Virus record (IMG/VR): IMGVR_UViG_3300021599_003026
Span: 1 to 20,226 of that record
DNA from: a virus
DNA length: 20,226 bases
Direction: 5' to 3' (one strand)
Each line of letters starts with the position of its first letter. The first letter of the stretch is position 1. Below the pieces are notes generated by a model. It was not told the DNA's origin, ran no database searches, and worked only from the letters and a program-made list of their open reading frames with translations. Below, piece after piece: positions 12,657 through 19,406 of the stretch. The translations under genes and the position numbers were made by a program.

Positions 12657-13161
12657 CTTCCTTGGCCGTCCCCTCAATCACCTTAAGGTTGTCTGTGACT
12701 TCGGTTGCCCACATTTGCAGGCGCTTGGCAAGCTCTGCCGGTGGCAAATTGTCAATCTCGTGCACGGTATTAATCTGAATGGCAACATTGGTTTGCCCTG
12801 CTCGGACAGAGTTTTCTGGGGTATAGGCTCCCGTAAGCTTGGCAAGCCGGTCGACGACCTCTAGCTGGAGCTTCAGGAAGATGGCCTCTTCCTTTGAGCC
12901 GCGCGCCCTGGCTGCTCCTCCGGCGGCCATTTTACCAATGAGGTTGGCCCGCTGGATTAGCTCAAGGCGACTCGCTGCCGCATCAGGACCCTCTTCAGAC
13001 CACTCTTTTCTGATAGCATAGATATGTTTCCGGACAGTTTCGGGCGAAAGGTCTACCGCAGTGGCGATTTCCGGCATCGGAACCCCCTGCAGGTGCAGGC
13101 CTTTAATCTTTTCTCGAAGTACGCCCAGTTGTTCGGCGCCAACGCGCCCACGCTTTGCCAT
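12637..13161 (-). CDS. Probable terminase small subunit (HTH DNA-binding)
   Basis: 174 residues from the ATG at 13161. Residues 28-50 form an HTH (V-P-M-P-E-I-A-T-A-V-D-L-S-P-E-T-V-R-K-H-I-Y) after a basic start (MAKRGRVGAEQ). A long helical region follows (SRLELIQRANLIGKMAAGG, then AIFLKLQLEVVDRLAKLTG), as in small terminases that recognise packaging sites and assemble into rings through helices. Position and a 20-nt overlap just upstream of terL support the call. A -10 box TATACT ends six nt before the ATG, so the mRNA is predicted to be leaderless. It could instead be another HTH regulator, but this is less likely. Confidence 0.8.
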   Translation of the reverse strand: MAKRGRVGAEQLGVLREKIKGLHLQGVPMPEIATAVDLSPETVRKHIYAIRKEWSEEGPDAAASRLELIQRANLIGKMAAGGAARARGSKEEAIFLKLQLEVVDRLAKLTGAYTPENSVRAGQTNVAIQINTVHEIDNLPPAELAKRLQMWATEVTDNLKVIEGTAKEDDSERQ

Positions 13162-13167
13162 AGTTGT

Positions 13168-13178
13168 AGTATACCAAA
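13168..13178 (-). promoter_or_regulatory. Extended -10 promoter giving leaderless terminase mRNA
   Basis: On the minus strand TTTGG is followed by TATACT (13173-13168), then ACAACT and the ATG at 13161. Start of transcription is therefore expected at the start codon, and no ribosome binding site fits in between. The promoter sits in the 27-nt gap shared with the divergent Cys-rich gene at 13189. Confidence 0.65.
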
Positions 13179-13188
13179 GGAAATCACC

Positions 13189-13425
13189 ATGATCAGTATC
13201 TGCGACACCTGCGAGCTTTCTAGTGAACGTACATGCAGGCTATGTAAAACTACGTTTAAACGCTGCCAAAACCATGCAGCCGAGGCAGAACTTTGCTATC
13301 CTTGCGACGCGGCGTCCGAGCTCATTGTGCTGCAGTGCGCCAACTGCGGGGCCCGGATGCAAGAGATGAAGTGCAAGCTTATCTGTGAGTGTGGCTATTT
13401 TGCCTCCTGCTCGGACTATTATTGA
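13189..13425 (+). CDS. Small multi-zinc-ribbon protein
   Basis: 78 residues from the ATG at 13189, preceded by AAAGGA; the frame is open upstream, but that part is antisense to the small terminase gene. Thirteen cysteines occur in 78 residues: C-D-T-C (5-8), C-R-L-C (16-19), C26 with H29, C-Y-P-C (36-39), C-A-N-C-G (50-54), C62, C-E-C-G (66-69) and C74. This gives two or three zinc sites. The C-terminal half has a zinc-ribbon look. Unknown family; probably nucleic-acid or protein binding. It is divergent from the terminase genes and leads the structural run. Confidence 0.75.
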   Translation: MISICDTCELSSERTCRLCKTTFKRCQNHAAEAELCYPCDAASELIVLQCANCGARMQEMKCKLICECGYFASCSDYY

Positions 13426-13432
13426 GGTGACT

Positions 13433-13774
13433 ATGCATCGAGTTCCCATTGACGGAGGCGATCTCCAACGTATGCTGGCCCGGGATTACCCGGAGTTTAA
13501 GTCCATTAAAGACGCATGCGCAGCTGCCGGCCCTAAATATGGCCTGACTGCCGAGACTATGCGGTGCTACGCATCTTCCGGAGTGCCCAAGCGAAGCAAG
13601 GCATACAACAAGATTCGTGCTCGACTTATGCAGATGGAGCAAGAAGAGGCAACTGCCATGCTTGGAATCCAGGTGGCAAACACAAAATTGCTTGAAGCTA
13701 TTGACAACCAGGTGCGGGCGTTTGAAAATGCGGTAGACAACCTTAAAAGGCTCCGATCCGGCCTTACCGGCTAA
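13433..13774 (+). CDS. HTH-like protein with C-terminal coiled coil
   Basis: 113 residues from the ATG at 13433, preceded by GAGGTG; an upstream in-frame start at 13385 would overlap the previous gene and lacks a ribosome binding site. The N-terminal part (G-G-D-L-Q-R-M-L, then E-F-K-S-I-K-D-A-C-A-A-A-G and T-A-E-T-M-R-C-Y-A-S-S-G-V-P-K-R-S) reads as a degenerate helix-turn-helix. Residues 55-110 form one long helix with heptad-like spacing (LMQMEQEEATAMLGIQVANT, LLEAIDNQVRAFENAVDNL). A small DNA-binding regulator is the best guess. A short hairpin ACCGG/CCGGT at 13766-13779 spans its stop codon but lacks a U-tract. Confidence 0.65.
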   Translation: MHRVPIDGGDLQRMLARDYPEFKSIKDACAAAGPKYGLTAETMRCYASSGVPKRSKAYNKIRARLMQMEQEEATAMLGIQVANTKLLEAIDNQVRAFENAVDNLKRLRSGLTG

Positions 13775-13803
13775 CCGGTGTAATTGTAACAATAGGACAA
13801 ATC

Positions 13804-14151
13804 ATGGCAAGTTCAACGTATGACATCACGGCTGAGCAGGGCGCAAACTACGCAGCTACTCTTACGTACCGCGATAGCGCCAACACAATTATCAATCTAA
13901 CCGGGTACTCGGCCAGGATGCAGGTTCGAAAGACGATTGGGTCAACAACCCCATACTTGTCGCTTACGCAAGCATCGGGGATTACCCTTGGCGGAGCTGC
14001 GGGCACAGTTGCCATTGCTATCTCTGCGGCGACGCTTGCGGCTGTTCCGGCGGGGAACTATGTCTATGATCTTGAGCTTATCTCTGGAGCTGGGGCTGTT
14101 ATTAGGCTGATCTCCGGGGACTTTGTTGTCACCGGAGAAGTCACACGATGA
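13804..14151 (+). CDS. Small virion/baseplate-associated Ig-like protein
   Basis: 115 residues; ATG after AGGA. It shows a common phage structural pattern: T-A-E-Q-G-A-N-Y near the N-terminus, I-N-L-T-G-Y-S-A-R-M-Q-V-R-K (30-43), a G-I-T-L-G segment, and Y-V-Y-D-L-E-L-I-S-G-A-G-A-V-I-R-L with S-G-D-F-V-V-T-G-E-V-T-R at the end. The arrangement of about eight beta strands and the final E-V-T-R are typical of small proteins encoded with tail fibres, often compared with the BppU-type N-terminal domain. It is probably a baseplate or fibre-attachment protein. Its stop overlaps the next start (ATGA), coupling it to the collagen-like fibre. Confidence 0.75.
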   Translation: MASSTYDITAEQGANYAATLTYRDSANTIINLTGYSARMQVRKTIGSTTPYLSLTQASGITLGGAAGTVAIAISAATLAAVPAGNYVYDLELISGAGAVIRLISGDFVVTGEVTR

Positions 14152-14600
14152 GCCCGGATGTAAATATTGTTGATATCAACCTAACAGTTACCGAAGAAGC
14201 AGATAACTCGGTAACGGTATCGCAGGCCAACAACTCTATTACGGCACCACAAACAACTAATAGCGTCACAGTTGGGACCCTTGGTCTGCAGGGCCCGCCA
14301 GGAAGCACTGGGGCAACCGGCCCTGCTGGCGCAACCGGAGAGCAAGGCCCCCAAGGTCCACAGGGGGCAACCGGAGCGCAAGGCGCCCAAGGCACTGGGG
14401 CCTCGCATACCACGTATACGCACAACCAGAACTCTGCTTCTGCCACCTGGAACGTCACGCACAACCTCAACTGCTTCCCGTCCGTCATGGTTGTAGATTC
14501 AGCGGGTAGTGTCGTGTACGGAAACATTGAGTATCTTGATGCAAACAGCCTGCGGCTAACCTTTGTTGCCTCTTTTGGCGGCAAAGCATACCTAAACTAA
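14148..14600 (+). CDS. Collagen-like tail-fibre protein
   Basis: 150 residues from an ATG in an ATGA overlap. Residues 1-45 are Thr/Val/Asn-rich beta (VTEEADNSVTVSQANNSI). Residues 46-82 are twelve Gly-X-Y triplets (G-L-Q-G-P-P-G-S-T, G-P-Q-G-P-Q), a collagen-like triple helix. Then comes a beta tip domain (TYTHNQNSASATWNVTHNL, then V-M-V-V-D-S-A-G-S-V-V-Y-G). The protein should trimerise and extend from the tail. The tip contains V-T-H-N-L and a V-x-V-x-D core that also closes the longer fibre encoded next, so the two share an end module. It probably contributes to host attachment. Confidence 0.85.
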   Translation: MSPDVNIVDINLTVTEEADNSVTVSQANNSITAPQTTNSVTVGTLGLQGPPGSTGATGPAGATGEQGPQGPQGATGAQGAQGTGASHTTYTHNQNSASATWNVTHNLNCFPSVMVVDSAGSVVYGNIEYLDANSLRLTFVASFGGKAYLN

Positions 14601-14609
14601 GGGGGCAAC

Positions 14610-16091
14610 GTGAAATTCCTAACAAACCTTGATCTCCAGAAAAATGAGCTGCAGAACGCGGCAATTCAGAATTTGGCGACCGATCCGGCCTCGCCGGTTC
14701 AGGGTCAGATCTACTACAACACTGCCTCTGACGCGATTAAGGTCTATGACGGAGCAGCGTGGGTAACGCTTGCTACCGGCGGCGGCACCGTCACGTCAGT
14801 TAGCGCCTCTAGCCCGCTTTCGTCAACCGGCGGGAACACGCCAACCATCAGCATTCAGGACGGCACAACCTCGCAGAAGGGCGCTGTCCAGCTAGAAAAC
14901 TCAACCTCCAGCACCTCAACAACCACTGCCGCTGTTCCTGCTTCCGTAAAGGCTGCGTATGACCTCGCTGCCGGCAAGGCCAGCACTTCAAACAAGCTTA
15001 GCGACTTTGCAGCTACCACATCAGCCGAGCTTGCCGGTGTTATCTCTGACGAGACGGGCACTGGCGCGCTGGTATTTGCTAATAGCCCAACGTTGGTGAC
15101 CCCAGCGCTTGGAACTCCGTCGAGCGCGACGCTTACAAACGCAACCGGACTGCCAATCAGCACCGGTGTTTCCGGTCTTGGAACTGGCGTTGCAACGTTC
15201 CTAGCCACGCCATCATCGGCCAACCTTATCAGTGCGGTAACCGACGAGACCGGAACGGGCGCCTTGGTATTTGCAAACACGCCAACACTTGTCACGCCAA
15301 ACATTGGCGCGGCAACCGGTACAAGCCTCGTGCTTTCTGGCGATCTGACGGTCAACGGGACCACAACCACCATCAACTCAACAACCCTATCGGTAGACGA
15401 CAAGAACATTGAGCTCGGCTCAGTCACCACGCCAAGCGATGCAACTGCTGACGGCGGCGGTATTACCCTTAAGGGCGCTACGGACAAGACAATTAACTGG
15501 GTTGACGCAACTGACGCCTGGACTCTTTCCGAGCATGTAAACATTGCTAACGGCAAGGTCTACAGAATCAATGGCACGGAGGTCCTTAGCGGCACTGCAC
15601 TTGGCTCAGGGGTTACCGGGTCAAGCCTAACCTCGGTTGGCACGATTGCCACCGGTGTGTGGAACGGCACCGCAATTGCCATTGCAAACGGCGGTACTGG
15701 CGCAACTGACGCCGGCGCTGCACGAACAGCCCTTGGCCTTGCAATCGGCACGAATGTCCAGGCCTACAACAGCACGCTTGCTGCGGTTGCTGGCGGAACC
15801 TACAGCGGTGATGACAGCATTACAACGGTCGGCACCATTGCGGCAGGAACTTGGCAGGGTACGGCTATCGCCTCGACCTACGGCGGAGCACTTCGCTACA
15901 ACACCAGCGCAACGTGGACGGCTGGCGAGGCCAAAACCGTTACCCACAACCTTGGCACCAAGGACGTAGTGGTATCCGTGTACGATTCGGGCGACGCTCA
16001 GGTGTTCTGTGATGTGGTAACGGCCACCACAAACACGCTGACGGTCACAATCAGCCTTGCAGGAACATACCGAGTCGTCGTTCTAGGGTAA
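14610..16091 (+). CDS. Long tail-fibre protein with internal repeats
   Basis: 493 residues from a GTG at 14610. The N-terminal motif (L-D-L-Q-K-N-E-L-Q-N-A, then D-P-A-S-P-V-Q-G-Q-I-Y-Y-N-T and Y-D-G-A-A-W-V-T) is widespread at the start of fibre proteins. A low-complexity Ser/Thr/Gly region follows, with two copies of a 19-residue unit (D-E-T-G-T-G-A-L-V-F-A-N, then P-T-L-V-T-P). Next come A-N-G-G-T-G-A-T-D-A-G-A-A-R-T-A-L-G-L and V-G-T-I-A-T-G-V-W-N-G-T, known fibre repeats. It ends in a V-T-H-N-L tip module like that of the collagen-like protein. It is expected to form a trimeric, beta-rich fibre that determines host range. Confidence 0.85.
   Translation: MKFLTNLDLQKNELQNAAIQNLATDPASPVQGQIYYNTASDAIKVYDGAAWVTLATGGGTVTSVSASSPLSSTGGNTPTISIQDGTTSQKGAVQLENSTSSTSTTTAAVPASVKAAYDLAAGKASTSNKLSDFAATTSAELAGVISDETGTGALVFANSPTLVTPALGTPSSATLTNATGLPISTGVSGLGTGVATFLATPSSANLISAVTDETGTGALVFANTPTLVTPNIGAATGTSLVLSGDLTVNGTTTTINSTTLSVDDKNIELGSVTTPSDATADGGGITLKGATDKTINWVDATDAWTLSEHVNIANGKVYRINGTEVLSGTALGSGVTGSSLTSVGTIATGVWNGTAIAIANGGTGATDAGAARTALGLAIGTNVQAYNSTLAAVAGGTYSGDDSITTVGTIAAGTWQGTAIASTYGGALRYNTSATWTAGEAKTVTHNLGTKDVVVSVYDSGDAQVFCDVVTATTNTLTVTISLAGTYRVVVLG
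15048..15299 (+). repeat. Duplicated 57-nt unit inside the tail-fibre gene
   Basis: Copies at 15048-15104 and 15243-15299 each encode 19 residues, identical except for one Ser/Thr change. Differences at the DNA level are mostly third-codon positions, indicating an older in-frame duplication kept by selection on the protein. Confidence 0.75.
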
Positions 16092-16100
16092 GATACCCCT

Positions 16101-16631
16101 ATGGTAAGAATTCTTAGCGACCTCGTTTTGCCCGCAACAACAGACGATCTAACCGTTGTTGGCGCGATTACTGGTGACGGCGTCACAACCGACCTTGTTC
16201 ACGGGATTACCCTGCAACGAACTACTACCCTGACCGTAAACACATCTACGGATGCATCCGCAACGGCAATTACTTGGTCTAGTGCAATCAAAAACACTGC
16301 TCTCTATGCCTACTGGTCCTCTGGCTCAACCATTACTATTCCATTGACTGGCTGGTACAGCATTACTTGCCACCTCGCCAGCGGCGGCGGCCTCGGTACC
16401 GGTTTTGCATTTAGGCTGTACGTTGTGGTGAACGGAACCGTAGTTGCGAGAAATGAGACGCAGGCACAAGCAAACACCAACAATGACACTCCTGCGATTA
16501 CTACAATCCAGTACCTAACTGCAGCGGACTCATTGGTTTTCCGAGCATCTGCGTCAACAACCGCCAAGACAATTGGTGGGTCAAGAATTTCCGCATGCTC
16601 GGTTGTCTATATGGGCAACATGAGTGCGTAA
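16101..16631 (+). CDS. Tail-fibre or head-fibre protein with jelly-roll-like end
   Basis: 176 residues from the ATG at 16101. A short N-terminal fibre-like start (VRILSDLVLPATTDDLTVVG) is followed by beta-rich sequence with G-W-Y-S-I-T-C-H-L-A-S-G-G and F-R-L-Y-V-V-V-N-G-T-V-V-A-R-N, then S-L-V-F-R-A-S-A and a final strand. The pattern G-x-Y-x-I ... x-L-x-V-x-x-N-G ... resembles C1q/TNF-like jelly-roll tips that end phage fibres. No ribosome binding site lies close upstream. A weak -10-like TAAGAT ends six nt before the ATG, so it may also be leaderless, but it may equally be read by coupling from the fibre gene ten nt upstream. Confidence 0.7.
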   Translation: MVRILSDLVLPATTDDLTVVGAITGDGVTTDLVHGITLQRTTTLTVNTSTDASATAITWSSAIKNTALYAYWSSGSTITIPLTGWYSITCHLASGGGLGTGFAFRLYVVVNGTVVARNETQAQANTNNDTPAITTIQYLTAADSLVFRASASTTAKTIGGSRISACSVVYMGNMSA

Positions 16632-16640
16632 GGAGTAAAC

Positions 16641-16781
16641 ATGAGTGAAGTTGTTGAGCTTAATTTCTGGCATTTAGTGTGCACCACAGAGGGGTGCGAG
16701 CTTGCCGGGATTAGTTTTCCTATCTCCGGCGAAGAGGCGGAATGCGGCGGTTGCAACACAATGTATGCAAGGCCAGAGTAG
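16641..16781 (+). CDS. Tiny four-Cys protein
   Basis: 46 residues read directly: ATG at 16641 after AAGGAG, TAG at 16779-16781. Cys 14, Cys 19, and C-G-G-C at 35-38 form two pairs suited to a single zinc site (sequence E-V-V-E-L-N-F-W at the start, C-T-T-E-G-C-E in the middle). No family is recognised. It lies between the fibre genes and a coiled-coil protein, both with good ribosome binding sites, and its codon use matches its neighbours, so it is probably real. Confidence 0.6.
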   Translation: MSEVVELNFWHLVCTTEGCELAGISFPISGEEAECGGCNTMYARPE

Positions 16782-16794
16782 TAAAGGAGTAATC

Positions 16795-16971
16795 ATGGAC
16801 CAGCGAGTAACAACCGAGCAGCTGATCTACAAGATTGGCGCGCTTACCCTAGAAAACGATATCTTGCGAGCGCAGGTTGAAAAGCTGCAGAAGCAGATTG
16901 CAAATCTTTCAAAGTCGGAAGAACATGTTTATCCAACAACAACAGTGAGCTTCAGCAGCATCAGCGATTAA
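16795..16971 (+). CDS. Small coiled-coil protein
   Basis: 58 residues from the ATG at 16795 after AAAGGAG. Residues 9-42 form a strong leucine-zipper-like helix (L-I-Y-K-I-G-A-L-T-L-E-N, then L-R-A-Q-V-E-K-L-Q-K-Q-I-A-N-L). The C-terminal tail is Ser/Thr-rich. It should form a dimer or trimer, perhaps as a fibre or holin accessory. It ends within an 18-bp palindrome that precedes the terminator. Confidence 0.65.
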   Translation: MDQRVTTEQLIYKIGALTLENDILRAQVEKLQKQIANLSKSEEHVYPTTTVSFSSISD

Positions 16972-16982
16972 TTAATTAATCG
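16965..16982. repeat. Perfect 18-bp palindrome over a stop codon
   Basis: CGATTAATTAATTAATCG reads the same on both strands, contains three overlapping TTAA/TTAAT units and places stops in several frames. It spans the TAA of the small coiled-coil gene. Confidence 0.7.
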
Positions 16983-16995
16983 TTTTGTATTAAAG

Positions 16996-17029
16996 AGTCT
17001 GTCGGTTTTTTCCGGCAGACTTTTTGTTT
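16996..17029 (+). terminator. Rho-independent terminator after the tail-fibre run
   Basis: AGTCTGTCGG (16996-17005) pairs with CCGGCAGACT (17012-17021) over 10 bp with one G-U; the loop is six T and a T-rich tract follows (17021-17029). It ends the plus-strand structural transcript just before the promoter at 17031-17059. Confidence 0.85.
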
Positions 17030-17030
17030 G

Positions 17031-17059
17031 TTGTTCGTTACGTTTTCATTATGTATATT
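17031..17059 (+). promoter_or_regulatory. Sigma70-like promoter for the late membrane/surface-protein genes
   Basis: TTGTTC (17031-17036), 17-nt spacer, TATATT (17054-17059) with TG just before the -10 box. Transcription would start near 17066, leaving a leader of about 37 nt with GAGG before the GTG at 17103. It follows the terminator directly, marking a new transcription unit. Confidence 0.65.
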
Positions 17060-17102
17060 GTGTACGTCAATCCCATTTGCGCAGAGTGTTTGAGGTACAG
17101 AT

Positions 17103-17288
17103 GTGACGACCAGCCAAGTTAATCAAATCCTAGATCGCCTTGAGAAAATTGAGGAAGAGCTTTCCGCTATGCGTGTTGAAATGGCGGAGACTCGTGGCGC
17201 CTATCGACTTGCAAAATTTGTTGTTGGCATCCTCGGCCTGACCGGCATTAGCAGCTTTGTTGCCTGGATGGCAGGGCAGGGCAAATGA
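17103..17288 (+). CDS. Holin-like coiled-coil membrane protein
   Basis: 61 residues from a GTG at 17103, preceded by GAGG. Residues 4-30 form an amphipathic coiled coil ([16 protein letters not shown]) and 37-57 one hydrophobic segment ([20 protein letters not shown]). This architecture (N-terminal coiled coil, one C-terminal membrane helix, about 60-80 residues) matches XhlA-type hemolysin/holin-like phage proteins. Its stop overlaps the ATG of the secreted surface-protein gene (ATGA). Lysis or membrane-anchoring accessory function is likely; which one is open. Confidence 0.65.
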   Translation: MTTSQVNQILDRLEKIEEELSAMRVEMAETRGAYRLAKFVVGILGLTGISSFVAWMAGQGK

Positions 17289-18742
17289 ATACTAAGTTTG
17301 TCACTATCGCCGCAACGATTTGGCTTGTCCTTTCAACGTTGGTGTACAGCATTGTCGCTTCGCCAGCAGCCGGAGCCCAGAGCAACTATGTAGACGCAAC
17401 TAAGGACTTCTGGATTACCGTTCCAGAAGCTGGGTCACTGCACCTTTGGACCGACCTATGCGACGACACCACTGCTTCTTGGTGCCCGGGAACTGTCGAC
17501 TCCATGCTTTGGCTGTACGACAGCAACGGCACGCTTCTCGCTGCCAACGACGACTCGTACACAGATCACACTGGCGGCTACTCCCTGGCCTCGACCATTA
17601 TTATCACCGTAGACGCTGGCGAATATCGCGTGCGCGCCGGGGTGTGCTGCGGAGACCCAACGGCTGATCGCTTCTACGGCAATCACTACTACCTCATTAG
17701 CAACTTTGACGCCGAGCTTGCCCCTGGAACGCCGTCCGCAACGTGGACGCCAACGCCTGAGCCAACCCCCACGCCTACACCAACTCCTACCCCGACACCA
17801 GAGCCTACGCCCGTGCCAGACCCATACCTCAACGCCCCTACCGGCCTCATGGTCACCGTGTACACCGATGGCAACGTTTATTTGACATGGAATGCCCCGG
17901 AAGCAAGCGGTACCGACGTTGAGCGATACGGCGTGTTCTGGACTACAGGAAATCTATCGGGCTGGGGCGTTGCGTCTACGGAGACCAATATGGGCATTGC
18001 CAGTAACGTCTTTGTTATTACAGGCGGCGTTGATCAAACCTACACATTCTGGGTAAGGGCCGACAACGACACGCTGAGCGTGTACTCGCCTGCTTCAGAC
18101 ACGGTCTCCGTCTTTGTTCCGGCCCCGCCGCCACCGACCCCAAGCCCAACTCCTGAGCCAACGCCAACGCCGACCCCAGAGCCAACACCGACGCCGACAC
18201 CTACGCCGACACCAGAACCGCCAACACCAAGCCCCAGCGTGGCTCCTACCCCTACGCCAGAGCCCTCTGTGACGCCGACTCCGACGCCACAGCCAACACC
18301 TAGCCCGGAGGTAACAAATGAGCCGACACCGAACCCGACTGCCACACCCGAGCCGACGCCCGAGCCAACGGCCACCCCTACGGACTCTCCTTCCCCTTCT
18401 CCTGATCCCAGCCCTGTACCTACTGACACACCTGGACCAATTGATCCGGGCGCTGCAGTAGAGGCAGTCAGCGAGGCAATCGGGGAAGCTGCGGCGGCTA
18501 TTGCTAATACTATCGGTGATAGTGTAGAAAACGTTGGTAAAGCCGTCACTGCGGTTACCAATCTTGGCAAGGATCTCAGCCCAGAGGAGAAGAAGCAGGC
18601 TGCGCCTGTGGTTGTTGCTGCCGTAGTGGTAACGCAAGTGGCTCAGGCTGCGGCAGCAGCTGCGGCTGCGGCAAGTACATCAAGCTCAGGTGGGGGCGGC
18701 GCAAGTGGCTCGTCTTCCAGCGGAAGAAAAGGGAGGAGATAA
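17285..18742 (+). CDS. Secreted multidomain surface protein (PPC-like, FN3, Pro-Thr linkers, C-terminal anchor)
   Basis: 485 residues from the ATG at 17285. Signal peptide: hydrophobic 5-25, likely cleaved after A-G-A at 29-31. Residues 33-145 form a beta domain like PPC ([16 protein letters not shown], then [10 protein letters not shown]). A Pro-Thr-Glu linker follows (150-180), then an FN3 domain at about 184-278 ([23 protein letters not shown]). A second Pro-Thr-Glu linker spans about 280-388. The C-terminal part has an Ala/Val-rich helix (439-463), a Ser/Gly stretch and a basic end (R-K-G-R-R), similar to a membrane anchor. Cys 59, 67, 121 and 122 are outside the linkers. It is probably displayed on the host envelope. 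A virion fibre is the alternative, but the signal peptide argues against it. Confidence 0.75.
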   Translation: MNTKFVTIAATIWLVLSTLVYSIVASPAAGAQSNYVDATKDFWITVPEAGSLHLWTDLCDDTTASWCPGTVDSMLWLYDSNGTLLAANDDSYTDHTGGYSLASTIIITVDAGEYRVRAGVCCGDPTADRFYGNHYYLISNFDAELAPGTPSATWTPTPEPTPTPTPTPTPTPEPTPVPDPYLNAPTGLMVTVYTDGNVYLTWNAPEASGTDVERYGVFWTTGNLSGWGVASTETNMGIASNVFVITGGVDQTYTFWVRADNDTLSVYSPASDTVSVFVPAPPPPTPSPTPEPTPTPTPEPTPTPTPTPTPEPPTPSPSVAPTPTPEPSVTPTPTPQPTPSPEVTNEPTPNPTATPEPTPEPTATPTDSPSPSPDPSPVPTDTPGPIDPGAAVEAVSEAIGEAAAAIANTIGDSVENVGKAVTAVTNLGKDLSPEEKKQAAPVVVAAVVVTQVAQAAAAAAAAASTSSSGGGGASGSSSSGRKGRR

Positions 18743-18744
18743 AC

Positions 18745-18921
18745 ATGCTTAAGAACGCAATCAACGATGTTATCGCTGGGGGCTGGACGATCTTCGGATT
18801 GGCTATCGCCTGGGCGGTGCTCCCAGAGGGAGAGACCCGAGACGTAGTAGGTTCAATCCTGCTTGCGCTCTCCGGTGCATGGCTTGTGACCGGTCCGCTT
18901 CGCTGGCGCGAAGACGACTAA
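18745..18921 (+). CDS. Small two-helix membrane protein, holin candidate
   Basis: 58 residues read directly: ATG at 18745 after GGGAGGAG, TAA at 18919-18921. Two hydrophobic segments at about 9-26 (V-I-A-G-G-W-T-I-F-G-L-A-I-A-W-A-V-L) and 35-51 (V-V-G-S-I-L-L-A-L-S-G-A-W-L-V-T-G) flank a charged turn (P-E-G-E-T-R-D). The end is charged (R-W-R-E-D-D). Size and two-TM topology fit class II-type holins. It is the last gene before a bidirectional terminator and directly opposite the lysin/holin pair on the other strand. Confidence 0.65.
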   Translation: MLKNAINDVIAGGWTIFGLAIAWAVLPEGETRDVVGSILLALSGAWLVTGPLRWREDD

Positions 18922-18938
18922 TTAGTTCCTGGCAAACA

Positions 18939-18974
18939 AAAAGAGGAGGGGCCTCACGGGGCCCCTCCTCTTTT
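18939..18974. terminator. Bidirectional rho-independent terminator
   Basis: AAAAGAGGAGGGGCC (18939-18953) pairs perfectly with GGCCCCTCCTCTTTT (18960-18974) over 15 bp, with a six-nt loop. T-runs are present at the end on either strand. It lies between convergent transcripts ending at 18921 (plus) and 18994 (minus). Confidence 0.9.
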
Positions 18975-18993
18975 ATTTTATCAGACCTTCAGG

Positions 18994-19392
18994 CTAGGCC
19001 TTGTGGTCGTCTTCGTCTGGGAATGACTCACCTGCAAGGGTTCCAGCAAGCTCGTCGGCAATACCATCGCCGTCCGTGTCAATAGCTGTACCCTGAATGT
19101 GGGCCGTGCTCTCGGCAGCAGCCTTCTCATCAGCTCGGGCGACCTTTGCCTTGCCAACGCCAAACTTGGCATCTTCAGGGTTTAGGGCGCGGACGACAAC
19201 CTGCAAGCAGGCGGCCAGACCAGCCGATACTACGGTTCGGAAATCCCCGCCTGAAATATCAAGCAGCGGGATGCCAAGACCAAGCGCAACGGCAATCGAC
19301 GTTGCGATAAAGGCGCGTGCGGCCTCCAGGAGCATCTCGTCGATACCCGTGTTAGCCATGATCCATAGAACTGCGTTCTTAATGGCGCTCAT
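18994..19392 (-). CDS. r1t-like holin with C-terminal EF-hand-like motif
   Basis: 132 residues from the ATG at 19392 after AAGGAG. Membrane segments at about 25-44 (A-R-A-F-I-A-T-S-I-A-V-A-L-G-L-G) and 52-69 (T-V-V-S-A-G-L-A-A-C-L-Q-V-V-V-R-A-L), separated by the L-L-D-I-S-G-G-D-F turn, follow the pattern of r1t-type holins of actinobacterial phages. Residues 70-132 are unusual for a holin: a charged helix and D-T-D-G-D-G-I-A-D-E (105-114), a calcium-loop-like motif as in EF-hands or dockerins, then an acidic tail. It lies 15 nt after the endolysin on the same transcript. It should form the membrane lesion that releases the lysin. Confidence 0.8.
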   Translation of the reverse strand: MSAIKNAVLWIMANTGIDEMLLEAARAFIATSIAVALGLGIPLLDISGGDFRTVVSAGLAACLQVVVRALNPEDAKFGVGKAKVARADEKAAAESTAHIQGTAIDTDGDGIADELAGTLAGESFPDEDDHKA

Positions 19393-19406
19393 GTGTACTC
19401 CTTCTA

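Noticed and set aside
13766-13779. Hairpin ACCGG/CCGGT as a terminator
   Set aside because: The stem is only 5 bp and no U-tract follows; transcription must continue into the fibre genes.
14855-15556. Minus-strand open frame of 233 codons
   Set aside because: Shadow of the tail-fibre gene; no start signal and no family resemblance.
17750-18420. CRISPR array or minisatellite in the repetitive CCAACGCC-type DNA
   Set aside because: The periodicity follows Pro-Thr-Glu codons of the linkers, with no equal-length spacers; it is coding low complexity.
18040-18570. Minus-strand open frame rich in Gly-Val
   Set aside because: It is the antisense of the Pro-Thr linker codons and has no ribosome binding site.
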